Source: Allomeiothermus sp035760705
GTDB taxonomy: Bacteria > Deinococcota > Deinococci > Deinococcales > Thermaceae
Assembly: GCA_035760705.1 (NCBI GenBank)
Contig: DASTSL010000016.1
Location: forward strand, 1-64,000
Direction of reading: 5' to 3'
DNA: 64,000 nucleotides
The notes below the pieces were generated by a model. That model worked only from the letters and a program-made list of their open reading frames with translations. It did no database searches and was not told where the DNA came from. The position numbers and the translations under genes were made by a program. How positions within the stretch are numbered: the first letter of the stretch is position 1; each line of letters opens with the position of its first letter. Below are positions 8,559-15,700 of this stretch, piece after piece.

Positions 8559-9902
8559 ATGTCCCGCCATTTGGCCCTCGCCACGAAACTACACCTCAGC
8601 CTCCGTGCCCGCCTCTTTCTCTGGCTGCTGATCGCCCTGAGCCTGCTGCTGGTGCCGCTGGGGGTGCTCACCGTGGGCGAAGCCCAGCGTGCAGCGCAAG
8701 CCGGGCTCGAGCGGGCCGCTTTGTCGGGTTTGGGGGTTTTGGTGGCCGAGGATGCCGGGGTGCGCGAGCTGTTCTCGCTTGTCCAGCGCTTCGGCGGGGG
8801 CGTGGGTTACGTGGTTCGGCTTCCGGGGAGGGGAGATTTCCCTGATTTGATCGAGCCCACGGTGAGCTGGACGGATCGGGGGGATTACCGGCTCCCGGAG
8901 GGTTTGACCCAGGCCCTCTCGCGGGGGCAAAGTTACCGACGCTTGGTGGGGGATACTTTGTGGCTGGCCCTGCCTACCGAGGCCGGAGGTCTGGGTCTGG
9001 GCGTACGGGTTTCCGAGGTGGCTGCTCTGCCCTCTAGGCTCTTCCAGCTCTATAGCGGCCTGGGGGTGGGGCTACTGATCCTGGCTTGGGCGGTGGGAGC
9101 CTGGGGACTTTCGCGCTCGCTGAGGCCGACCTTGGAGATGTCGGAGGAACTCTCCAGGCGCAACCCGGATTTTCTCGAACCCCTGAGCGAGCCCCGCTTG
9201 GCCGAGCTGCGCCCGGCGGTGCTTTCGCTCAACCGGCTGATGGACGAGCTTTCCCGGGCCTTCACCCGGCTCAAGGCCCAAGAGGAGTCAGCCAAGCGCT
9301 TCGCCTACGGAGCCTCGCACGAGTTGCGGAACCCCCTGGCCGCCCTCAAGGGCTATCTGGAGGTGCTGGCCCGCCGCCCCGGCGAACCGCGGGCCATCGA
9401 GGGAGCCTTGCACGAAGCGCGGCGGATGGAGAGCCTGCTCGAGGGCTTGCTCACCTTAGCCCGGCTCGAGGGGAGGGGCCGAATCGAGGGAGGACCTCAG
9501 GACTTGGCCGCCTTTCTAGAGCGCTATGTCCCCGAACGTCTATCCGAGGTGATCGGGGAGGCGCGGGTTCAGGCCGAACCTGCCTTGCTCACGCTGGCCG
9601 TCGAAAATCTGCTCAAAAATGCCCACAAACACGGAGGGGGCCAGGTGCAAGCCCGGCTCGAGCCCGACGGCGGGGGTTACTGGCTGTGGGTCGAGGACCA
9701 GGGGCCGGGGTTCGCGCCGGAGATCCTGCCTCGAGCCTTCGAGCCCTTCATCAAGTTCGGAGACGGCACTGGGTTGGGGCTGGCGATCGTAGCGGCAGTG
9801 GCCCGGGTCCACGGGGGCCGGGTCGAAGCCCAGAACCTCGCGGAGGGCGGGGCCAGGGTCGGGATTTGGCTGATCGGAGCCAGGCTGGAGGCTAAAAGCT
9901 AG
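8559..9902 (+). CDS. two-component sensor histidine kinase
   Basis: A 447-residue membrane kinase. A first transmembrane helix (LFLWLLIALSLLLVPLGVL) and a second (GLLILAWAVGAWGL) bracket a periplasmic sensor region of about 130 residues. A HAMP-like linker and HisKA box follow, with the phospho-accepting His at about residue 254 in ASHELRNPLAALKG. ATPase boxes are present: N-box ENLLKNAHKH, G1 DQGPGF, and G2 GTGLGLAIV. It is probably the partner of the regulator just upstream. The sensed signal is unknown. Confidence 0.9.
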   Translation: MSRHLALATKLHLSLRARLFLWLLIALSLLLVPLGVLTVGEAQRAAQAGLERAALSGLGVLVAEDAGVRELFSLVQRFGGGVGYVVRLPGRGDFPDLIEPTVSWTDRGDYRLPEGLTQALSRGQSYRRLVGDTLWLALPTEAGGLGLGVRVSEVAALPSRLFQLYSGLGVGLLILAWAVGAWGLSRSLRPTLEMSEELSRRNPDFLEPLSEPRLAELRPAVLSLNRLMDELSRAFTRLKAQEESAKRFAYGASHELRNPLAALKGYLEVLARRPGEPRAIEGALHEARRMESLLEGLLTLARLEGRGRIEGGPQDLAAFLERYVPERLSEVIGEARVQAEPALLTLAVENLLKNAHKHGGGQVQARLEPDGGGYWLWVEDQGPGFAPEILPRAFEPFIKFGDGTGLGLAIVAAVARVHGGRVEAQNLAEGGARVGIWLIGARLEAKS

Positions 9903-10102
9903 GGGAGAGAAGAGGAGAAAAAAGCAAACACCAGAGCAGTGAGGGTCTTTTGTTCCCCCTCCCCTCTTATCTCCGCTTTCAGCCCCATTTCAGCCAACGA
10001 CCCCGGATGCCTTAAGCCAACCCCCCTACCCTAAAAGCAATGAGGGTCCAGGTTTAGGAAAGGGATCGAGGGCTCTATATTCTCGAGTTGGAGCGGCTTA
10101 GG

Positions 10103-10702
10103 ATGGGATTCGTGCACACGATCGGTCGGGTTTTGCTGGCAGGTGGGCTTTGGGCTGCCGGGGTGGTGCTGGCCCACGGGACCCACTACCTGCCCGCCTC
10201 GGGGGCGGGGGTGAAGGTTTTTCAACCGGCCAAGCCCCTACCCCCGGTAGAATTGCAGGACACCTGGGCCAAAACCGTGAGTTTCCCGCCGAAGGGCACG
10301 GCCTGGGCCATCTACCTGGGCTATACCGGTTGCCCCGACTTGTGCCCGATGACCCTCGAGCGCCTGCGCCAAGCTTATGGCAACCTGGGCAGCCCCAAAA
10401 CCCTGCGGTTGGGCTTCGTGAGCCTGGACCCGGCCAACGACACCCCCGCCGTGATGGGCCGCTACCTGCGCGGCTTCCAGCCGGTGGAGGGCTTTACCGG
10501 GAAGCCGGAAACCATCGCTCGGCTGGCCGAGGGGCTCGAGGTGCGCTATAACCCTGGCCCCGGCGGGACCCGCCTCTACCACACCGACGCCATCGCCCTC
10601 CTGGACGAGAAAGGCGGGTTGGTGCGGATGATCTTCGGGGCCAGCCGCCTCTCGGCTACGGCCCTCACCGAGGAACTCAAGCGTCTAGGAAGGTCACCAT
10701 GA
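10103..10702 (+). CDS. SCO1/SenC-family copper chaperone
   Basis: A 199-residue exported thioredoxin-fold protein. It has an N-terminal signal or anchor (LLAGGLWAAGVVLAH), the copper-binding CxxxC in YTGCPDLCP, and the distal conserved His in LYHTDAIALLDEKG, so all three Sco copper ligands are present. Sco proteins load copper into cytochrome oxidase CuA and other cupro-enzymes. ATG 10103 lies 9 bases after GGAG. The gene overlaps the following copper monooxygenase-like gene by 4 bases (ATGA), which suggests that enzyme is its client. Confidence 0.9.
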   Translation: MGFVHTIGRVLLAGGLWAAGVVLAHGTHYLPASGAGVKVFQPAKPLPPVELQDTWAKTVSFPPKGTAWAIYLGYTGCPDLCPMTLERLRQAYGNLGSPKTLRLGFVSLDPANDTPAVMGRYLRGFQPVEGFTGKPETIARLAEGLEVRYNPGPGGTRLYHTDAIALLDEKGGLVRMIFGASRLSATALTEELKRLGRSP

Positions 10703-12105
10703 AGCGCTTTCTTCTGCTCCTCCCGCTCTCGGCCCTGATGCTGGCCACGGCTCCGCAGGGGTGGGTTTCGGCCCAGGCCGGGGATTCCATCCCTACCTAC
10801 TACGACACGGTGGGGCCGATCCTCCAGTCCAACTGCGTGGGCTGTCACACCGAAGGGGGTATCGCTCCTTTCCCGCTCGACGACGCCAAGTGGGCGGTGC
10901 GGATGGCTCCCGCCATCGCGGCGGCGGTGCAGTCGGGGCGGATGCCGCCCTGGCCGCCCGGGGGCGATACCCCGCCCCTCCACGGTGACCGCCGCCTGAC
11001 CCCCGAGACCGTCCGGACCCTGGTCCGCTGGGCCGAGGCCGGGGCCCCGCTGGGGAGGCTGCGCTACTTGCCCCTGCCCCCGTCCGGCACAAGCTCGGCC
11101 CCGCTGCCCTATAGCCTCAAACCGGTCCAAGCCTACACCGCGGATACAAAGCTGAGCGACGACTACCGCTGCTTCCAGATCGACCCCGCTTTGAGCAGCG
11201 ACACCTTCGTGACCGGCTATCGCATTCGGCCTGGCCAGACCCAACTGGTCCACCACGTGATCCTCTTCGTCATCGGGCGGGAGCAGCTGGCCTTAGCTCA
11301 GTCCCGCGATGGGCGCGACGGCAGGCCGGGCTGGCCCTGTTTCGGCGGCCCGGGGCTCTCCGGGAATCCCGCCGACATCGCAGCCCCGCTGGGCTTTTGG
11401 GTTCCGGGCACCCAGGGCACCGATTTCCCCCCGGGCACCGGCTTCCTGATGCGATCAGGCTCGAGGATCGTCATGCAGGTGCACTACAACCTGGCGGCGG
11501 GCCCGGCGGCCCCCGACCAAACCCGCCTGGAACTGGCCACCGCCCCAGGTAGCGCCGGCCTAAAGCCGTTGCTGGGGAATGCCGTCATAGCCCCGGTGGA
11601 GATCCGCTGCCCACCGGGGGCCAGCGGCGAACGCTGCACCCGCGAATACGCTCTGGCCCACACCGGGATGCGCTTTGTGGCCGAGGGTTCGCACCTTATT
11701 TGCAACACCAGCCCGGCCCTTTACCAAGCCCGCGACATCGGGAACGGCTCGAGCCAGGTCACCACCTGCGACCGCCCGGTGCCGGGAGACCGGGTTCTCC
11801 TGGGGGTAACTGCTCATATGCACTTGCGGGGGGTCAGGGTCAAGCTCGAGCTGAACCCCGGCACCCCTCGCGCCCGGACCCTGCTCGACATCCCCCGCTG
11901 GGACTTCCGCTGGCAGGGCGAGTATTGGTTTGAAGAGCCGATCCGGGCCAATCGGGGCGACACCGTGCGGATCACCTGTATCTACGACAACTCCGGCCCC
12001 ATCCCGGGCCCCGGCGGCGAGCCCCTCGAGCCCCGCTATATGGTCTGGGGCGAGGGCACTACCGATGAGATGTGTCTGGGCTTCTTGAGCTGGATGAGGC
12101 CCTAG
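10699..12105 (+). CDS. cytochrome c / PHM-like copper monooxygenase fusion, secreted
   Basis: A 468-residue protein with a signal peptide (MKRFLLLLPLSALMLA). A small cytochrome c domain follows, with haem motif CVGCH at 46-50 and candidate axial Met in GRMPPWPP near 82. The rest resembles type II copper ascorbate-dependent monooxygenases. All candidate copper ligands are visible: His pair 185-186 (LVHHVIL), His262 (MQVHYN), HxH at 373/375 (TAHMHLRG) and Met458 (TTDEMCLGFL). The family hydroxylates C-H bonds with O2 and two coppers. Here the fused haem could deliver electrons in place of ascorbate (inference). Coupled to the Sco gene by a 4-base overlap. Confidence 0.82.
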   Translation: MKRFLLLLPLSALMLATAPQGWVSAQAGDSIPTYYDTVGPILQSNCVGCHTEGGIAPFPLDDAKWAVRMAPAIAAAVQSGRMPPWPPGGDTPPLHGDRRLTPETVRTLVRWAEAGAPLGRLRYLPLPPSGTSSAPLPYSLKPVQAYTADTKLSDDYRCFQIDPALSSDTFVTGYRIRPGQTQLVHHVILFVIGREQLALAQSRDGRDGRPGWPCFGGPGLSGNPADIAAPLGFWVPGTQGTDFPPGTGFLMRSGSRIVMQVHYNLAAGPAAPDQTRLELATAPGSAGLKPLLGNAVIAPVEIRCPPGASGERCTREYALAHTGMRFVAEGSHLICNTSPALYQARDIGNGSSQVTTCDRPVPGDRVLLGVTAHMHLRGVRVKLELNPGTPRARTLLDIPRWDFRWQGEYWFEEPIRANRGDTVRITCIYDNSGPIPGPGGEPLEPRYMVWGEGTTDEMCLGFLSWMRP

Positions 12106-12114
12106 AGGGGGAGC

Positions 12115-12642
12115 GTGCGCCGAGCTTTCGCCGTGCTGCTGGGCCTGATCCTGGGGTCAGGGTGGGCCCAGGATTTCAACGCCGAGTACCTGAGCCGCTG
12201 CCAGGAGGTGGCCGACAACCTGCGCTTCCAGTTCATGTACCTCGAGCGGGTCTCGGAAAACCGCTGGTTGTTGCGGGTGGTGCTGGGCCGGGGCGGTTTC
12301 GCCCTGACCCGTCTCACGCTGGACGCCCAGGCCGAGCCGGTGCAGATGGGGCTGGAAGACCTGGCCCAAGCCCTCACCCGGCAGGACAGCCCCCCCGACC
12401 CGCAACTCCTTCGCCGTTTCACCAACCGGCTCCAGCGGCTCCAGCGCGAGCTTAACCTGGCCAATTACGTGGTGCTCGAGCCGAGGGGCTACCGCTGCTT
12501 CCTCACCCACCAGGGGCGGGTGGTGGGGATTTTGCGCTTTACCCAGAACAACCTCCCCCGCCCCGAGCCCCGGTGGCGCGAGGCCTATCTGCGGGCTGCC
12601 TTCCGCTTTCCCGAGCCCGGCGTGGCCCCGGATGCGCGGTAA
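12115..12642 (+). CDS. secreted hypothetical protein downstream of the copper monooxygenase
   Basis: A 175-residue protein starting at GTG 12115, only 9 bases after the monooxygenase stop, so probably in the same transcript. It has a signal peptide (MRRAFAVLLGLILGSGWAQ) and a mature domain with two cysteines, SRCQEV and GYRCFLTH, that could form a disulfide. No family was recognised. A role as an accessory subunit of the copper enzyme is possible but rests on position alone. Confidence 0.65.
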   Translation: MRRAFAVLLGLILGSGWAQDFNAEYLSRCQEVADNLRFQFMYLERVSENRWLLRVVLGRGGFALTRLTLDAQAEPVQMGLEDLAQALTRQDSPPDPQLLRRFTNRLQRLQRELNLANYVVLEPRGYRCFLTHQGRVVGILRFTQNNLPRPEPRWREAYLRAAFRFPEPGVAPDAR

Positions 12643-12743
12643 TCCCCCAAGCGCTCTGTGCTATGCGCTATTGCGCCAAGCGCTTCGCGCCGTGCCCCCT
12701 GGATGGGCCTTTGGGCTCGAGGGGGCGAGGGGGGATTGCCCGG

Positions 12744-12749
12744 TAGAAT
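12744..12749 (+). promoter_or_regulatory. -10 element for a leaderless addB message
   Basis: TAGAAT lies 7 bases before ATG 12757, the arrangement seen in leaderless genes of this lineage. No convincing -35 was found at 17 bases. An in-frame ATG at 12748 overlaps the hexamer, which is why the second ATG is preferred as the start. Confidence 0.4.
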
Positions 12750-12756
12750 GCCCTTG

Positions 12757-15093
12757 ATGAAGCTGCTGGTCGGGCCACCTGCTTCGGGGAAGACTACCCG
12801 GCTCCTCGAGCGCGTGCAGGAAACCCTAGCCCGGCGCAGGCGGGCCTGGTGGGTGGGGCTGCCGCACCAGCGGGCTTATGTGTACCGGCGGGCCACCGAA
12901 AGGGGCGGGGTGATGGGGCTCGAGGTGATGTCCTTTCAGCGGGCCTACTACCGCCTCCTCACCAGCAACTACGGCCTCAAACCGATCCTCACCGGGCCGG
13001 GCCGGGTCGCGCTGGTGGGGGAAGCCCTGCGCGACAGCGACGACCAGCTAGTCAAGGGCCATTGGCCCCCGGCTAGTGCTGCTACACAACCGAGCCCCGG
13101 CGAAGCCCGCCTCTTCGCCCGTGCGGTGGCCGAGGCCAAGCGTTTCGGGGTTCGCCCCGAGGAGATCCCCACCTCCGACTTCGAGGCCCGCCGCTTCGTG
13201 CGGGTTTACCGGCGCTACGAGGAACTCAAAACCACCTGGGGCCGCTGGGATTACGACGACTTCCGGCTCGAGGCGTTGCGCCTGGTGGAGTCGGGGGAGT
13301 ACGGGCTCGAGGACGGCTTCGAACTCCTGGTGGTGGACGGCTTCCGCGAGTTGACCCCGGTCGAGACTCGCTTTCTGAGCGCGCTAGCTCAGAGAATCCA
13401 GGTCTGGGTGGCTTTACCCGAGGCTTTGGCGAATCTCGAAGCCAGCGAGACGCTGTCTCCACGCGATCCTCAGGTTCAAACTTATCGTGCCCCCAACCCG
13501 GTGAGCGAGGCCAGGTGGGTCTTGCGCTCGATCAAACGCGACCTGGCAGGTGGGATGAGCCCGCTCGACCTCGCCGTGGTCGCCCCCGAGAGCCGCCAGG
13601 CGGCCTTGCTCACCCTCGCCGACGAGTATGGCGTGCCCCTGGTCGAACAGACCCCCAAGACCGCCGCCGATACCCCCGAGGGTCGCCTGCTGCTCTCCCT
13701 CCTCGACCTGCCCGATTACCCCACCCCGAGCCGACTCCTCTCTATCCCCGAACTCGTCCCGCTGGGCCGGGCGGCTTTGGGGCGCGGCCTCGCCGGGCGC
13801 GAGCCGATCGGGCGCTTGGCCACCGAGATGGGCTTGGCCGATTTCTGGCAAAACTGGATGGATCGCTTGGAACCCGGCCCGGACGCCCTGCGCTGGGCCA
13901 GGGGTCTCCTCGACAGCCTGCCGCAAATCCACGGAGCGCGGCGGGAACTTCTGCTCGAGCGGGCCAAGGAAGCGGGGCGCATCGCCAGCGGCCCCGACTT
14001 CCGCCCCTGGTGGGCGGCCCTTATCGCCGAGACCTACGAGCCCGCCCGCCCCCCCGGCGGGGTGGCCCTGCTCACCCCGGTCCTCGTCAGCGGAACCCGT
14101 TACAAGAAGCTTTACCTGACCTACGCCGTCGAGGGGGCTTACCGAGTGGGGGAGCGCGAGGATTACTTCATCCCCGAGGAAGACCGGATGGCCCTCGAGA
14201 CCCTCTTTGGCCAGATTGGGTTGCCCCGGCGCTTCCAGGGGCGGGATCGCTTGCTCTTGGCCGAGCTGCGCACTCGAGCCGAGGAGGTGGTCATTACCTA
14301 CCCCGAGGCCGACCAGGAGCGACAGAACATCCCCGAACCCGCGTTGGTGCAAGGCCGCGCCCCGCGTCTGCCCGAACTTCCGCCGGGGAGTGCGCTCGAG
14401 ATCGGGGAGGGCATCCCCTACCGGGCCAGGCTCTCCACCCTCACCCTGGGCAGCGCCACCATCGAGCAGCTTCGGCACTATGAAGACTGCCCTTTCCGTT
14501 TCTGGATCGAACGCCGTCTGGGAATCCAGGGGCAAGCCCCGTGGTGGCGGAGCCTGGTGCGCGAACTGCGGCAAGTCCAGCGGTTGAACGAGGCGCGCTT
14601 CGAGACCCTCAAGACCCGTTTCGCGGAGGCGGCGGGCTGGCTCGAGCGCTTCCAGGAACGGCTGTTTTCCCTGACGTTCGATCTTGCTCTGCCGACCCAG
14701 GGCGAACCCCAAGCCCGCATTGACGCCGCGCTCAACCGGGGCGGCGAGGTGAGCCTTTACACCTTCACCGAGCCCGGAACCGTGGAGCCCAAGGAGTTCT
14801 TGCGGGGCCGCTGGAGCGAGCTGTGGCTCGCCGGGTATCTGCTCGAGCGCAACCCCCGCCAGGTGAGGTCGGTGCGGCTTTTCGTGTGGCCGGTGCTGGG
14901 GGAGCCGCTCGAGGCGTACGAAACCCCCATCACCCTGGAAAACAAGCCGGTTAAGCGCCAGATTGACTACCGAGTCATGAAGGTGCAGGAAGTCCTGGAG
15001 CGCTTTCACGCAGGAGACGTGAGCCCCAGTCCGGGGTTTCGCTGTCGGGAGTGTGCGGTGCGCGACGTGTGCCGCGAGGGGAAAATCGGTTGA
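12757..15093 (+). CDS. addB: AddB-like ATP-dependent nuclease subunit with a degenerate nuclease motif
   Basis: A 778-residue protein with Walker A GPPASGKTT at the N-terminus and an AddB-type body. The C-terminal domain carries the iron-sulfur cysteine signature of AddB: Cys578 (EDCPFRF) and Cys763, 766 and 772 (CRECAVRDVC). The PD-(D/E)XK motif appears broken: ARIDAAL keeps the first Asp, but the expected D/E-x-K strand reads GEVSLYTF. AddAB enzymes resect double-strand breaks and degrade linear foreign DNA. Here the single-strand nuclease activity of AddB may be lost while the structural cluster is kept. A putative antitoxin and a Doc toxin gene separate it from addA. Confidence 0.82.
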   Translation: MKLLVGPPASGKTTRLLERVQETLARRRRAWWVGLPHQRAYVYRRATERGGVMGLEVMSFQRAYYRLLTSNYGLKPILTGPGRVALVGEALRDSDDQLVKGHWPPASAATQPSPGEARLFARAVAEAKRFGVRPEEIPTSDFEARRFVRVYRRYEELKTTWGRWDYDDFRLEALRLVESGEYGLEDGFELLVVDGFRELTPVETRFLSALAQRIQVWVALPEALANLEASETLSPRDPQVQTYRAPNPVSEARWVLRSIKRDLAGGMSPLDLAVVAPESRQAALLTLADEYGVPLVEQTPKTAADTPEGRLLLSLLDLPDYPTPSRLLSIPELVPLGRAALGRGLAGREPIGRLATEMGLADFWQNWMDRLEPGPDALRWARGLLDSLPQIHGARRELLLERAKEAGRIASGPDFRPWWAALIAETYEPARPPGGVALLTPVLVSGTRYKKLYLTYAVEGAYRVGEREDYFIPEEDRMALETLFGQIGLPRRFQGRDRLLLAELRTRAEEVVITYPEADQERQNIPEPALVQGRAPRLPELPPGSALEIGEGIPYRARLSTLTLGSATIEQLRHYEDCPFRFWIERRLGIQGQAPWWRSLVRELRQVQRLNEARFETLKTRFAEAAGWLERFQERLFSLTFDLALPTQGEPQARIDAALNRGGEVSLYTFTEPGTVEPKEFLRGRWSELWLAGYLLERNPRQVRSVRLFVWPVLGEPLEAYETPITLENKPVKRQIDYRVMKVQEVLERFHAGDVSPSPGFRCRECAVRDVCREGKIG

Positions 15094-15111
15094 GGTACAA
15101 TGGTCATAGCG

Positions 15112-15279
15112 ATGGAAACCACCGAAACCAAGATCAAGGTGCGTCTGGATGTAGAGCCTTCGGTGCCTCTGCCGGAAGGGATCGAGTTTGTCGAGATGCC
15201 CCCGGAAGAACTCGAGCAGTTCGTGCGAGAACTCCTCGAGGAAAACGCCGAGGTACTGAGTGGCCTTGCCCAACGATAA
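15112..15279 (+). CDS. putative antitoxin of the Doc-type toxin
   Basis: A 55-residue acidic protein starting METTETKIKVRLD and containing EMPPEELEQFVRELLEEN, a pattern suited to a short N-terminal strand or DNA-binding part followed by an amphipathic helix. It does not match Phd or another family I recognise. Its position, directly before and overlapping the toxin gene by 20 bases, is typical of antitoxins. TACAAT at 15096-15101, 10 bases ahead of ATG 15112, could be a private promoter overlapping the end of addB. An in-frame ATG at 15100 is an alternative start. Confidence 0.6.
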   Translation: METTETKIKVRLDVEPSVPLPEGIEFVEMPPEELEQFVRELLEENAEVLSGLAQR

Positions 15280-15700
15280 GCCCTTTTATCGTCACAGAGG
15301 GTATCAATACCCTACTGCACAGATCGTTGAGATCCTTCACGAAAACGCGATAAAAGATTACGGAGGTTTGCTCGGCATCCGCGATCCCGGAGCGTTAGAG
15401 TCTGCCTTAAGTGCCCCTTTAGTCATGGCGGGCGGGGAAGATGCTTATCCCACCTTCTTCAATATGGTTGCTGCAATCGGGTTTCGGCTTGCCAAAAATC
15501 ACCCCTTCAATGATGTGAATAAGCGCACCACATGGCTCACAGTGGCTGCGACCCTGAAGAGGAATGGGTATTATCCTCGGCGTCCAGACACTGAACTTGA
15601 AGACATGATGGTCTTGCTGGCGGCAGGGCATGACATCGCCGGTTTCTGGGTGTTTCTACTCATCGCCTGCAATCAGGACTACACCGACGAACGGCTGTGA
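15260..15700 (+). CDS. doc: Doc-type Fic-fold toxin (death-on-curing family)
   Basis: A 146-residue Fic/Doc protein. The active-site loop is intact: HPFNDVNKRT at residues 81-90, matching the Doc consensus H-x-F-x-D/N-x-N-K-R. Doc of phage P1 is a kinase that phosphorylates EF-Tu and stops translation; Fic relatives AMPylate targets. The GTG at 15260 overlaps the antitoxin gene by 20 bases. The stop codon overlaps the addA start by 4 bases (GTGA), so toxin and AddA translation are probably coupled. The tight placement inside addB-addA is unusual. Confidence 0.85.
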   Translation: MALPNDKPFYRHRGYQYPTAQIVEILHENAIKDYGGLLGIRDPGALESALSAPLVMAGGEDAYPTFFNMVAAIGFRLAKNHPFNDVNKRTTWLTVAATLKRNGYYPRRPDTELEDMMVLLAAGHDIAGFWVFLLIACNQDYTDERL

